Positions 46,476 to 60,099 are shown, numbered from the stretch's first letter. The stretch: 64,000 nt of DNA from Diphasiastrum complanatum (GCA_029204225.1 CM055109.1:27098178-27162177), one strand, 5' to 3'. Notes: generated from the letters alone by a model not told the origin. A program made the numbers and translations.

Positions 46476-47197
46476 CCAAAACTTCAGAGCAACTCATTCT
46501 AATTTAGTAAGTTTTTTATTTATAACAGACAAATGACAAAAGGTCAATCACTATGCCACACTTCTAGGGAAATCTTGTCTTGGAAGATAGCTAAATACTT
46601 CTCATCCAATCTTATTCAATAATATTGATTTCGGGATAATACCAGTGTGGTAAAGGCCTTTGTCATTTAATGCAATATTGTTTTTTTCTAAGATTAGTTA
46701 CTTTTAGCCCACTATCATAGCTTGGCCAATTTTTTGTTTTTCCTGCAACCTTGAAGTTTCTTCAACTTTTTGCTTAAGGTTGTAATAGGACTTTGATGTT
46801 TCCCTTCAAGCACAAGTTATGTTGTCTTAATCTTATTATTCTTGCCAACTAGAACTAAGGATGGATTCACATAGAGTGGGGGGTAAGTCCAAAAGGCCCA
46901 AATCCTTTACTTTGATTGGTGGAGCCACTTCAAGAGGCCTCCCCCCCCCATTTCACAAGGAGTGTGAGTTGCCTCTAGGTGGCATTGAAAGGTTCCAAGC
47001 TGGGGTAAGTCAAGTTACCAAGGGGAGTGAGTACCTTGGATCTCTTGGAGTATGGGGGCTAAGTGGGCCTTCTCTCTCTCCTCCAATAAAAACCATAAAT
47101 ACCTTATCTAATTTGAATTTAAATATTAAATGCTTTGCCCTTCACATGAAAAGGGGCTTTCACATGGAATGACATGAAAGGACCCAGGCTTTCAACC

Positions 47198-47301
47198 GGG
47201 GGGGGGGGGGGGTTAAGTGCAAATTTTGAAATGGCCTTCCCTAAATGAGCATTAGTTCAGGTAGTTTGCAACTCGAGTGAGTGAGTGAGTGTGTGTGTGT
47301 G

Positions 47302-47360
<59 letters not shown>

Positions 47361-47528
47361 GGGTTGTCTCGTGGTTCTTTAACACAGTAATAACATGACC
47401 ATCAATGAGGGGATGCTATCCACACACACACACACTCACTCACTCACTCGAGTTGCAAACACCTGAACTAATGCTCATTTAGGGAAGGCCATTTCAAAAT
47501 TTGCACTAAACCCTCCCCCCTCCCCCCC
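47198..47528. repeat. large inverted repeat (foldback structure)
   Basis: The left arm (47198-47303) and right arm (47420-47528) are reverse complements over about 100 bases with only a few mismatches, including the TGAGTGAGTGAGTGTGTG blocks and the outer G/C runs. The 116-base loop begins with a (GA)26 tract. It sits directly beside the truncated end of the glycosyltransferase pseudogene. Folded, it would form a long hairpin. Confidence 0.9.
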
Positions 47529-47541
47529 ATCCCCAATGGTA

Positions 47542-48150
47542 TCAACTGAGCCAACAGGGAAGACCCAAAAGAATGGTAGTTGACTGGTATTCCAATTCTA
47601 CTGCGATCTCGTATATCTGGGCTTCAGAAGGAGCATAGACGCTACCGAAGGAGATGTAAAGCACAAATGAAGGGGATTGGGAGTCCAACCAATACGTAAA
47701 TTCGTTTTGTTCAAGGCTTGAAGCCGATACAATTACTGGGCTGTCATCTACAAAGAATAATCGTGGAAGCACTAGCACAATTGAAAATATTAACACTCCC
47801 TTTGGATTTATACTCTTGCTGTTTAGCGCATCGATTGCGCCCAATTCCAGTTCGTACAAGTTGTTAACAAAGACTGTCAAAGCTTGGTGCAATCTACATG
47901 CATTGCTAAGGAAACACAGGCATACAATATTTGAAGATGGATCTTTCAAGGACATGGGCAGCTCACGAAATGGATCAATCTTATATTGATTTATCCAAAT
48001 TATGGGCTGTAACAAGAATGGAAGATGGAGTGAGCCCATTGAAAGGTGTGTGCCGTGCATGAATCAATGGAGTCGCACTACCTGCTTCGTTGATTCCACC
48101 ACAACGCAGCTGGAAACAAATATGCTGAGATTGCTTCAATTACATGCAAT
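47542..48150 (-). pseudogene. UDP-glycosyltransferase (UGT) fragment
   Basis: The minus-strand open frame (172 codons from 48060) carries plant family-1 UGT features: VFVNNLYELELGAIDALNS (the NTFYELE block), then YWLDSQSPSFVLYISFGSV (the WLDSQ..SV.Y.SFGS block) and QIYEIAVELEYQ. An out-of-frame relic of the preceding part is visible to about 48150. The C-terminal half with the PSPG sugar-donor motif is absent: the frame breaks at about 47560, next to the inverted repeat. No proper N-terminus is present. It is therefore a truncated pseudogene. Substrate cannot be inferred. Confidence 0.8.
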
Positions 48151-50752
48151 TATACTGATAATACACTTGCTTATTCAACATCAGTAGCATGGATTTTTTT
48201 CACCACACCCTCAGGTAGTAGGTAGTATGAGTTTTCATGCATAAGGCACACTAGTCTGCGTGTCCGGCCTCAATATCTCGACTGTTTAGCCAAATGAGAA
48301 ATTAGAATACATGCCTAGCTTTAGTAAGCGAGCATTTCATCATCAGTGGACCATTTTCGAATGATAAAAAATTTTAGTTGCAAGAAGCATGAACGATTTT
48401 ATCTTTGATTTCCAGCTTCTTATGGATTCAATTAGTTTGTCAACACACCAAAATTGGTTCTATGCTCTAGACAAGTAGAGCATATTTGTCTCATATATGA
48501 GGAAGAGGGTCATAGATAAGAGCTGACAATATTGTCGACATTCTCAGGGTGTGCCAGTCAATGGAATCTATGGAGGAAGCGTTGAACACTCTCATCAAAA
48601 CAATATATATTTAAAATAGTTGAGTTATGAGAGGTAGTTGAGTCTTTTACGAACTTTATACCTGTAAAACCATCGAAAAATCTCAATAGTATTTATCCAG
48701 ATGCAACACATGCAAGGCTTTCAAGATCCAGAGTTTCCTAGAGATCATTGAGGTGTTTGGATTGACCAAACAACACAGCAAGACAAAAGATATTTCTATC
48801 AAAGAGAACAATGATGAAAAGCCAACGTAGTTGTCTTAGGCCTATTGGCAATAGATAGAGCTTTAGAAATATCTAGCAAATTAGCTTTGCCAAATATTGA
48901 AGAGTCAATGTCAAAATTGCATGGTCAAACTAGGCAAAGTTTAAATAACTTTAAACTACTTTTAGTCAATGGAGTTTGAAATAAAACCAATGTCAAAAGA
49001 CAAAATGTGGTGGTGGTCTTAACTTTTGAGGCTTATGCCTATGCTAAGGGCTCAATTACCAAACATGTAAGTGATCTAGATCATGCATGCATGGAAAATA
49101 GCATAGGACATTTGTTGAATGGAAAAGATTTTTGGGAACTTCTATTCATGAGTTGGCGTGCAAATACGTGTTTTGCATGCCACATTTTGCTTCAAATGGA
49201 AAGGTTTTTTGAATGTTGAAGTATGCTTTGAACAGATTGAGATAGGTCCTAGGGTTCTTTTGGTGTAATGCACTATCTTTGCTAAGTGGTTCTCATGATT
49301 ATAGTTTCTAATTGTTTATTAAAACACCTCTATTAGATGGGAATTGTGCATGTTAGGCCTTTGAGGATGGACGACAATTGGGCCTATTATTACTCTTTAT
49401 CAATTTTCAAAAGCATTGTATAGGCTTTGGAATTTGGAATATGACCTCTTTCATGCTTTTGCAAGTGAACATTGTTTTGTTAGTGATTTTTTTATAGCTA
49501 TTTAAATTTTCAGATTCCATATTGGATGAAGAATTGGTCGACCTTTCTGAGATGCATCTTAAAGACTGCCTAATTGATGGTTGGTGACAATTATCTAAAA
49601 TTGTGAATATTGAAAAAGCAAATATTATGAATACTGATCGGGAGCATTATGAATGTTGAATCTCATGAATACTCTTGAATATTGATCATAAATACTCTGA
49701 TTACTAACATAAATACTTTGAAAAATGAAAGATAAATATTTTGAGTAATCATCTTGAATACTAATTGTGAATTTTTGGAATGTTAGTGATAATACTGATT
49801 TTGAAGAGTAAAATTTGACTATTCCAAATAAAGATTGTGATTATTGATCTTGATTACTTGTGGTGAAATTCTTGTGTAGATGCGATCTATCTACAACAAA
49901 AACAAAATTTAGCCCATTTTAGTACTTGTTGGGAGAGAATAGTCTTCAAAACTTATGTTGGTCAATGTGAAAGGAAAATTTTGCACAAATGCTAGCGGTA
50001 TGATCATTGGTTTTGATAGTTTAAAAACAATAGCAAAACCTATTCTACAAACTTTTAAATACTTTTGTGATAAAGGTTTCAATAGTCTTGAAGCTTAAAA
50101 TGCTAAAAAAACGAATGAATCATCCCAATAATTTACCATATCTTTTCTTTGCAAATACGAAAATCTCAAAAGAAACCAAAAATAATTCTACTAAATAATT
50201 CTAATTTTTGAATCCAATTAGAGAAGACCTTTGTGCCATAATACTACAATGTACTTGAGACAAAATCACAATAACAACACAAGTTCAATACATTTTGACA
50301 CTCACATTTGTAATTAAAAAGAGTGTGGCATGAAATTTGGCCATTTTTTACACCTTTTTAATTGAAGAGCGTAATGCATCCATTCAAATTTCCTTTCACC
50401 AAGAAATTGGTTTGATTTTTGGGCCTTTCTTTGAAACATTGCATTTTGAAAAGCTGATGCCAAAGCCTTTCAAGTGCATTGCAATCTGCAGTCTCTGCCA
50501 ACGACTTCAGACGAATCCAAGCGCATCCTCATACTTCTGCGAAACAGCGAGGTTATTGTCTGGAATTTGTGAGCTTGCCTGCTATGATCCTATCCCATCT
50601 TCCATGGATCATCATGATCCATCTGTTTTCCATGCCTGTCTCACAATTCCTTAACAATCTACTGTGCTGGAAGTGTGTTATCAGAGAGATTCTCTTTGGG
50701 TTATCATAGATTTTGCTTTTCCTGGACTGGCAACAGTGAGCTGCAGCTCAGC
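48151..50752. other. intergenic and upstream region of the receptor kinase
   Basis: A/T-rich with no recognisable gene. The last few hundred bases should hold the promoter and 5' UTR of the plus-strand kinase gene; no convincing TATA box was assigned. Confidence 0.4.
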
Positions 50753-52709
50753 ATGAGAACACAGCATCGTTGGGATGCGGGTCTACACTCCTATTCTCTC
50801 TGCTTCCTCATCCTTGTGTTGCTGTTTCAATGTTTGGTATTCCCTGGATTTTCTTTCGGACTTCAGCTTGAGGCTCAAAGCTTTACGTTCAAATTTGATG
50901 GGCTTTCTGAGCAGCTGATGTCGGATGGATTCACTTACATCACAAAGTATCTTACTTCTGATATGGATGATACGTTTGCCTTCGGAGCTGTGCGCAAAAG
51001 TCTGAATGCTCACACCCTTGCTGTGTGGCTTGATGTTCCAACCAAGCTCTTGGCTACTGTTGTGTGGAGCTCTAATAGAAACCAGCCAGTCACGGTAAAT
51101 GGATCTATGAGTTTCGTAGCCAATGGTAGTTTGGTGTTCAATGACAGTGATGGACGGGAAGTGTGGTCAACACACACGGATGGGCGTGGGGGGCTTGGAA
51201 TTAGATTGCAAGACTCGGGAAATTTGGTTGTTTACAATGATCTTAACGAAAGCGTCTGGCAAAGCTTTGACTTTCCCACAGACACTCTTTTGCAAGGTCA
51301 GGTTCTGTCTCCTGGTATGCAATTAGTTAGCAGCGTATCTGATAGAAACCTTTCGGAAGGATCGTACTCACTGGTGATGGCCACAGGAGGGCTGGCTTGC
51401 TACGCAATATCTCCAAATCCGTTGCCGTATTGGATCTGGGGATATTATGGGAAAAATGACACAGTTTCTTTGAAGCAAACCTGCCAGCATCCCACCCAAC
51501 TAACTTTAGCTTCAAACCGCGCAGGAATTCTCATAATGTCGCAAACAAATGCAACAAATCTAAGCAGTGGCACCTCCTCTGCCCTATGTAACATTCCCAC
51601 CAAGGATTTGCAGGTCCGAACCCAGACGTTCTTGTCGAATTACACAAGGTTTCTAAGGATTGAACCTGATGGGAATTTGCGGATTTACGTTTATAGTGGC
51701 GCTCTCAATGTAGACTACGACCTTTTCCCTTCCACTGGGCAGTGCAGGCTTCCTGACACATGTGGTCCTTATGGAGTGTGCAATGGCTCAACTGGACAAT
51801 GTAGCTGCCCTGATAATTTTCTGCGTGTCAATGCTTCGTCTCCATCTCAAGGCTGCTATCTTAAATCTGGAGAGCTGACATGTAATCAGACCAACACAAG
51901 GACCTACAAACTGGTGGAGCTGCCTGGTGTAGACTACTTCCCTAACAAATTTGTGCCGAATTCAGAGCAAACAGTTCTCACAAAAGCTAATTGCATGGAC
52001 TTATGCTTGCAAAATTGTTCCTGCACCTCATCCTTTTTCTACGAGACATCTAGTTCTTGCTTCATCTTCACAGACCCGCTGCAAACGTTGCAAGTTGTTC
52101 CAGATCAAAGTAAGTTGGGGTTTATCAAGGTTCAAGATCAACAGCTGCCTTCGTCCAACAAAAAGCAAGCTCTAGCTGGTGGTGTGATTGGCTCTCTTAT
52201 AGCAGTCTGTGCCTTCCTTTCGGCCATTTTCTGGTACAGAAGAAAAAGAAACACAAAGACGGTGTATCGTAACACCGAAGATGAATCTTTTATCACGATG
52301 TTGCCAGGTATCCTTACAAGATTTTCTTACCACGACCTTCACGTTGCAACTGAGGGTTTCAGAAAACAGCTGGGAGCTGGAGGTTTCGGATCAGTATATG
52401 AAGGGAGTCTTAATGATGGAACTAAGATTGCTGTGAAGAAGCTAGAGGGTGCGAGGCAAGGGCAGAAAGAATTCAGGGCAGAAGTTGTCACAATTGGCAG
52501 CATTAACCATATCAATCTTGTCCGCCTACGTGGGTTTTGCTCAGAAGGCTTTGATTACTTGCTGGTATATGAATATATGCCAAACGGTTCGCTTGAGAAA
52601 TGGCTATTTGGCAAAGACGAATCCAGCACAATATTGAATTGGCAGAGACGATTGCAGATAGCTCTGGGCACCGCTCGTGGGTTGGCTTACCTACACGATG
52701 AATGCAGAG
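50753..52709 (+). CDS. S-receptor-like kinase exon 1
   Basis: It encodes residues 1-652 and the first base of codon 653, ending YLHDECR and donor AGAG/GTAAAA. It covers the ectodomain, membrane span and kinase N-lobe up to the helix before the catalytic loop. Without splicing, the frame would stop after 24 unrelated residues at 52783. Confidence 0.92.
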
Positions 52710-55700
52710 GTAAAATCATATCATTTCAGCTCAAAATTGCTCCAAACTATGTAGTGATACTTGTCTATACTGAGCAAAATTGATCTTCGGTCAAGAATTC
52801 TCATTCCTACTTCATTCCCTTCCCTAGCTCATTAGATCTGAACTGCCACCATTCCCACATCATTTCTCAAAGCTTCTCAAAAAATGTCTCTTCTTTTGAG
52901 GTGTTTTCACAATAGTGGCAAACTCATTTGCTATTCCCTTTACTTTGTTTGTCAGCCTTGGCAAGTGATATCGCTTGCAAGCATTGCTCACAAAAATAGA
53001 CAAAGTCCTACAACCAATCAACTAAATTTTAAACAAGCAAGAAACCCAAAATCTAGAAATGAGCTAAAAATGTGAGATGCAAAAATACGAGTAAATTTTT
53101 AAGAATACTTTCACATAATTCATTGAATCACTCACCTACTTTTAGAAAGTAGATATACAATCGATTAAATTTCAAACAATCACGAAACCCTAAATCTAGA
53201 AATGAGCTAAAAATGTGAGATGCAAAAATAGGAGGAAATTTTTTAGAATACTTTGACAAAATTCATTGAATCACTCACATACCTTTAGAAAGTAGATATA
53301 CAGTCTACAATAAGTAGCATTACTCTCTAGATTTCTTTTAGCAAACTTAGCCTAAAACACTTTAAAGAAATTATGTTTTTTATTGAGGGTTGTATATTGA
53401 CTATATTAATTTTTTTTCAAAGTTTCAAATTTCACACGTTTGATTTCTTAAAGGAATTTCAATAAATAATTCGCAAGTGCACTTTTGAACTTGAACTTAA
53501 AATCGACAACCTTTGAAAGTTCTAGAAACTCGGTGGTTGGAAAAGCTGTAGGAAACCAACCGACATGAGATAAAAGAGAGCGTGAGCACTCCTTGCAACA
53601 AACCACCCGTCTGATTGGTAATAGTTAAATGGAATGTTATGCTACAAGTTCATTGGCGGATTGAGTCTCTCTCATTTCTTTGATTCATATTTCTTAAGTT
53701 GACTTAACATGGCAAGCAAGGTTCCTAAATCCATAAAACCATTTTCACTTGCACCTATGTGGCAAGAGGGCCATGCCACATCATGTGCCACGTGGTGGCA
53801 AGATAAGTGTGAAAGGTAAGAAGACCCCTATTTTGCAAATGGACTAGTGGGAGAACTCTATTTTAAAGTAGCAACTTGTTGGCCACTCCAATGTGAAAAC
53901 ACTATACCCATGTCCTTAGCGAGCCTAGTACATAGTAGATGATGAATTTGATGTAAGATATCAATTACACAATCTACAAAAGCAAGACAACTATGCACAA
54001 GAAATGTTACCAAAATGAAAAGTGTAATCATTTTGAATACATTGTTCAAATTTCACATCATATCTAGGCTACATGGTCCGTACCAAAATCCATACGGGAT
54101 CCTTTTCCCCTTTTACACTTGATCACAACTTGGCTCTTAACCACTATTTCATTTGTTGCGGGTGATGTGGCGACCAACTAGTGTGAATTGCAACAAGATT
54201 ACTCCTCTCTCAATGTAATCTCCTAATTTTCTTCTCTTTGTTGAGTGAATCTATCCCTACGGAGGGCCTTTCTCATAAGGTTTGCTATCATTCATTTGGT
54301 TGGACAATATGTGAGAATCCAAGGAAAGCTCATGGCATAGATGGTCACATAATCGAGAGTTGGGTGGACTATTGGATGAATTTATTTCAATGGTCCCACA
54401 TCCTTGACAAAAGCTTCCAGTATATTATGGATATATGTCTCCCATACTCGTTGTTGTTTAATCAATATTTACAAAAAAATAATCTATGCCCTTTAGCGAT
54501 GGTTGAGATAAAAGTGCTCACACATTACTATTGGATAAATTTGTTATTATGATCATGCCATTTGAATTCTCTGAAGTTGTAACTAAGAGTGTCAAAATCA
54601 TGCATAAGTCGTTACTTCTAGAATTTGCTCACGAGGCAAGACATTGGAAATGGCAACATTAGTTATGATACCTTTGATAATGGTCTTCTCCACACAAATG
54701 AGAAAAAGTCTCATCAAGTAGGCTAAGTAGTTTAAGCCTACTCTCTAAAGTCTTTTAATAGTGGTGTGGAATGTTTTTTTGAGGTCCTATATCATGTCCA
54801 AAAGGCATGGCGTCCATTAAGCTAAGGTCATGACATAATCCCTTAAAATCAACCATTTTCCAATTAATTTAGACTAGCACTCAACCACATCATGTAATAG
54901 GAAAAAAATTGGTCATTGTTCTAGGTTTTTAGGTGATAGTTCATAGCCCATTGCCAAAGGTAGAGTCCCATGCATTCATTGGTATCCAACTATACCTTTG
55001 AATGGCTATTATAGCCTTGGACTAAAGAAACAGATTCAAAATTAGTCGTTCATGGTTGCAAACATGGTGCATGTTGGTTGGGTTGGCCATTGTATGGCTT
55101 CAAAGTTGGTGCATACCACTCAGTCTGTATTGGCGCTAGTCTCACAAGCGCAAATTATGATGCTTGCTAAAATAAATTGAGGGGAGAACTTTTAGAGAAG
55201 TCTAATCCATGTTCACTCTAAATAATTTTATTTTAGGTACCCGTGCCTAGGAAAAAGCAATGGAAAGAGTGTGGTACCCCAATGAAACAAGTAATGATGC
55301 ATACATTCCTGCTCCTCATGGTTGGGGCACTGACATGCACTTCCTATAGGCCTTGCATTCTTTTGCCAACCAATATCAGAACTTGTTCGATCTGACAGTA
55401 AAGTTCGCAGCATCATTTGCATGAGATCTAGCCTTCTTGCTAGCAATCAAGATCAAATGGAATGATTTTTTGGCACCTCTTACATTCAAACCTAATCTTG
55501 CCTTCACATCTTTGGACATCAAAGATCAGCTGCCAAGGAACACAACCATCTTTCCTACCAGATCAGCGTGATCATAACCTACCAAGTCCGACATATTATA
55601 TATGAAAATGGTCAACTTATACTTCATCAACAAGCTAAGGCTGGATGATAAGGCTCATTTCGAGCTTAAAGCAGTTTTTTTGTTACGTGCCTTGCAACTG

Positions 55701-57031
55701 TGATCAATTTAAGTCTAGGATAGGGCATTTGGTGGGACCCATGTCAAGGCATAACGATGTACTTAGAATATAAGTATTTAATACCTAATGTCATAAGACA
55801 TTGTTATAGTTTTGTCTTGGTATATTGGGCATTTTTTGTTGAATGCAATATCGTGCAAAATTTGGGTTTAACCTTTTATCTCCAAGGTTTGTCCAAATCC
55901 AAAAAAGTTGTCAAAAACCCAAAAATGGCAAGAAGAATCTCAAACCTCTCACAAATTTTAACCTGTTCTAAGAGGTCTGATTATTTTAAAAAGCACAACG
56001 AACAACTACCCAAAAGCTAAGAACTCATCTTCAGCAGAGGCTTCTCTGAAAGCTATTACTCAAAGCAGTGCAGTGAGTGTTAGCTTCAGATCCATAGATT
56101 CAGCTCTGAGCCACAATCACACTATCTATTGACCTCCTTCTCGAGATTACAGAAATATATATATGTTCTTCAATCTGGAATACTCCTACTGATTACCGTT
56201 GACGGATCATTCCATGTAGGAATGTTGGGTTCATCACCATCTCAGCTAATGCATCACGTATTTCCAGTTCGATATCCAAAGCAGTAGATAGTAAGGATTT
56301 AAATCAGATTTGTGCTCGTAACTATCACTCATTTCTAATTGATTTTTGTTGTTGTGACAGAGCGCATCATCCACTTAGACATCAAACCCCAAAATATCCT
56401 GCTGGATGATTCCTTTCTTCCCAAAGTTGCAGACTTTGGTCTCTCAAAACTAGTTGACAGAAATCAGACCATGGTGTACACTACGATGAGAGGCACACCT
56501 GGCTATCTTGCTCCGGAGTGGCTTCTGCATGCTGCAGTAACTGACAGAACCGACGTGTTTAGTTATGGTATGGTCCTTCTAGAATTAGTCACCGGGCGCA
56601 AGGCATTCGATATAAAATGCACAGACCCTGAGAAGCAGTATCTACCAGCATGGGTAGTCTATGAAATCCAGCAGGGCAGAATGATGGAGGTGGTGGACAA
56701 GTTGCTGCATGGGGATGTGGACAAAGAAGAGGTGGAGCTGTTGATCCACATTGGACTTCTGTGCATCAAAGACGAGATGGAGAGCAGGCCATCTATGACC
56801 ACCGTGGTTCAAATGCTAGAAGGACGAGTGATGGTGCCACATCCCCAATTGGAAGCATACAGATTTAGTGGTCAGAGAGCATTTACGAGCAACTCTTCAT
56901 CAAGAGAGTCTTATAATTGGAACACCACCAACACGTCTAATTCCACTTTTACTGACAACACTTCCAATTCCACCACATCCTTCATCTCCAATAAGTCCGT
57001 GAGTGAGATGTATCTTTCCAATCCTAGATAG
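50753..57031 (+). CDS. G-type lectin S-receptor-like serine/threonine kinase (SD2-5-like), 2 exons
   Basis: Join 50753-52709, 56361-57031; 875 residues. This is a plasma-membrane receptor kinase of the S-domain family, which perceives extracellular cues. Layout: signal peptide (1-36, hydrophobic SLCFLILVLLFQCLVF), B-lectin region (about 60-185), EGF-like C331-C352 (CRLPDTCGPYGVC), PAN-like Cys-rich region (about 377-440), membrane span (about 474-495) followed by RRKR, and kinase (about 535-815). Kinase residues visible: G-loop GAGGFG 541-546, Lys562, Glu577, HLDIKPQN 657-664, DFG 677-679, APE 703-705. The HRD Arg is Leu, so it is a non-RD kinase, common in immune-type receptors. ATG 50753 was chosen because the signal peptide follows at once. 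The C-terminus is Ser/Thr/Asn-rich. Ligand unknown. Confidence 0.93.
52710..56360 (+). other. 3.65-kb intron within the kinase domain
   Basis: GTAAAATC...TTGTTGTGACAG. It contains a 143-bp tandem duplication (53021-53305) and A/T-rich sequence. Short open frames at 54238-54552 (plus) and 55228-55446 (minus) match nothing I recognise. Confidence 0.9.
53021..53305. repeat. 143-bp tandem duplication in the kinase intron
   Basis: Two diverged copies share ATCTAGAAATGAGCTAAAAA and AAAGTAGATATACA, with the same spacing, offset by 143 bases. Confidence 0.85.
56361..57031 (+). CDS. S-receptor-like kinase exon 2
   Basis: The acceptor GTGACAG/AGCGCA completes codon 653 as Glu and reads directly into RIIHLDIKPQNILLD. 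It encodes the catalytic loop, activation segment and C-lobe, ending with a low-complexity Asn/Thr/Ser tail and TAG at 57029. Confidence 0.93.
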
Positions 57032-60000
57032 TAGACCATATCTGGAGGTTTAAGCCTCATTGCATTTTAATATCTCAAGTACACACATAATTCTCTATTC
57101 TCATGAACATTTTAAGCCATAGTTTAAACTCATGCAAGCTGATTTTTCTGAAAGTATTGTGTTGATAATGAGAATTCACTTGTAACCTTTATAGTTTAGC
57201 CTTGTCCACATAGGTCTAAGCACCCTCGGTGGAAACCAAGGTGCACATTGGTGCTCAAATACCACTCAAAACTCCTAGGATTCTTAGCCTACTACTCAAG
57301 GGTGATGGGCGATGTGCTTAATTGTGAGGAGGACATCATTGTGGTATTGAGCTGATTTTGTTTATATGGTATCCAATTGAGTCATATATGTCTTAAATTT
57401 CAGGTTACTCGAAGATGCCTAGTTTTGTTTTGAGTATGCCAACCAACCAATTGTAATGAGTTTCTCAAATTTCACATTTGAAGTAGAATTGAAAACTTAT
57501 TGTGATATAGCAATTTCATTACAACAACAACACAATGTGTCACCAAATAATCTCTCAAATTGAAGGTTTCTCTTGGACATGCTAAGCAAAGGGACTTAAG
57601 ATCTTATCACAAATATAGGCTTCTAAATAGACCATGCCTTGAAGTCAAAGTTGAGCAAAAGTTTTGCTTACTCTTACTCAAAGAGATCTTAAGACATGCT
57701 AAAAAAAAGATTTTCAAGCATCATTCTCTATCACAATTTGATTTATAGAATGAGTCAAAGGTTTTACAAACAATAAATAACATATATGGGCCACAAAAAT
57801 CACATGTAGTGAATCCAAATTATAGTCTAGTTACAATTTACTATGCATTTTTGTGTATGGAGAACTCTTCCATCATGGTGTGAACTTCTATTTCACCTCA
57901 AAGAAGTTGAGGCACTTTTATAACTTGCTTGATAGTTAATATCCACCATTGTGCAATGTGTGTGAACATGAGTTTGAAATTGTATAGCTAGTTCTAGATA
58001 AGCATGCATCCAATGTCATGTTAAGCCATCACTACATTTGGGCATAAATGCTCACGAGATAAAAGATTGACCGATGTCCTATGATGAATGTGAAATAAGT
58101 GGAACTTGTTTAAGCTAAACATGCCAATGCCTAAACTGAATCATCAATGAATTCGAGCTTATTGTTCATTTTCCTTTTGTAGCAAGAGAGGCAACTTAGG
58201 CAATTGACCAACTTATTGATTCATTGATGCATACTTTTATCGATTAAGAGGAGAATAATCTCAATTGTCATAGGAGTTTCTTTTTAACATATTATATAAT
58301 ATAATCAAATGAGTTTCACATGTAATGCTTCCAAAGTTGAGTATTGAACAATGACTTCTCTCTTACGTTTGTGTTATCATGTGTCATCCTTTTGATTGTG
58401 AAAAGAAATGTGTTATCATGGGACAATGTCATCATACATTCTCTTCATATAATTCCAACTTGAGTTGTATGTGTGCATAATTTGCCTAAGTTTTCTAGTT
58501 GAAGATTTGCATAGAATTTTCAATTTGTGGAATGTTGTATGAATTTGCTAATTTGATTAGCCCTCTATGGTGTGTGGTGTGTGGTGTTGCAAAGTGCAGG
58601 TTGGGCTTGCCCACCTAGGTTGATTTCCTTGACCACATGTGTCCAAAGGCCTAGTAACATGAAAAAAATTGCTATTCTAAAGCTTCATGAAGCTACAAAT
58701 GATGATGATTGGATGAATTTAGCCTCATGATCATCCATTAGTGCATCTTGTCTCAAAGAAAAGGGTCATGTTTAGCCTAAAGAGTCATTTTGACACCCAA
58801 TACATGCCAAGAAGGCTTTCCTTTATCAAGATATGTAGGAAGGAAATATCACATCTTTTTAATGACTCCAATTCTATATCTTTTTCTTTCTTTTGATAGC
58901 GTGCAACTACCATGCTAGTAATGCAGTTGTGTTTTTCGTGGTGGTCCATTTTGAATTTATTTTGGCTATAGTTTTCTCTTGTCTAATGTTCTTCATGTCA
59001 TATTATTTGCACTTTGGTCTCTGCTTTCAAGGAAAGAGTCAATATCCTTCATCAAACTATAGAACTCGTTGTTTGATATCTAGATTACTTAGTCATTGTT
59101 TTTGCATTTGATAAAAGGTTGGTTAATGCATTTTTGTCCATCACATGTTGCTTTCATGATCATGCTTCTTTCAACACTATTGCGAGTTGAATGAGAAAGT
59201 TTGCAAGGTTCTCTTAAGGTATTAAGACTTTTTGTAAAAACTCATAAAAATGCACCAACTTATGAAAAAATGTTTTTTTTATGCGTCATTTTTAAAAAAT
59301 TACCTAGTTTTTAAGTTTATATTAAGACATTTCTTTCTTAAGTAATGTAATTTTATGGATTACAAATTATTTATAAATAATTAATTCTATAAAGTTCATA
59401 ATTTTTTAAAATTTTAAGAAGATTTTAAAATTGTACACCAAAATTCAATTCTTATTCATTAAAAAGACCTTTATAATACATAATTTGGAACTTTGCATGC
59501 ATTCACATTGTAAATATTTGGTCCTACAAATCCCAAATGGCACCCCTCCTAAAAGCAACATGGAATAAATGATCAAATTTTTTAAGGCCCTATCCTCTCA
59601 GACTCGTCTATAAAAATGCCAATTTCTGTAAGGCATTTTCGTCTTAAATTAACAACAAGCTTTTCATTTCATGTTTCATAACATAATCTTCAAATTCATG
59701 ATAAAAAAATGAATTTTTTTGATAAATGCCATTTTTGCACGATAGTTATCGTTGTTATGGTCCCAAGCTAAAAGTTTTGCCTCTTCCAAGGTGAGCTCAG
59801 CAAAAACTTTACAGTCACAAAATTGAAAGACACCGGAATGAGGGTGCATAGCATGAAGCTGCCTACGGGCCCACAATGACTATAAAGGGGACTACTATAG
59901 CATGAGGATTTTTATTTTTTTTTTCATTTTTTTCATCAGGTTCGAAACATGAACCTTATGTGGGGCTCTCACTTCCATGGGCCTCCGTCTTGTGTCCTCA

Positions 60001-60099
60001 TTAATCGGAGGTCTATAAATCTTCTCTATTGGAAGTTGCAAGATTTTTTTGCTCACTAATTTTTACACAACAATTTTCTCTCGGATTTTGTTTTGTTCA
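57032..60099. other. 3' flank of the kinase gene and intergenic DNA
   Basis: The kinase 3' UTR should occupy the first part. The rest is A/T-rich with no recognised gene. Confidence 0.4.

Larger units (their letters stand above)
42437..47197. other. long intergenic stretch, no gene seen
   Basis: A/T-rich, with microsatellites at 46204-46221 and 46426-46473 and a cluster of TGCATG words at 43303-43445. A plus frame at 46861-47172 is probably chance. No retroelement domains were recognised. Confidence 0.4.

Noticed and set aside
47535-47552. Primer-binding site TGGTATCAACTGAGCC
   Set aside because: Similarity to the standard site covers only eight bases and there is no LTR end before it.
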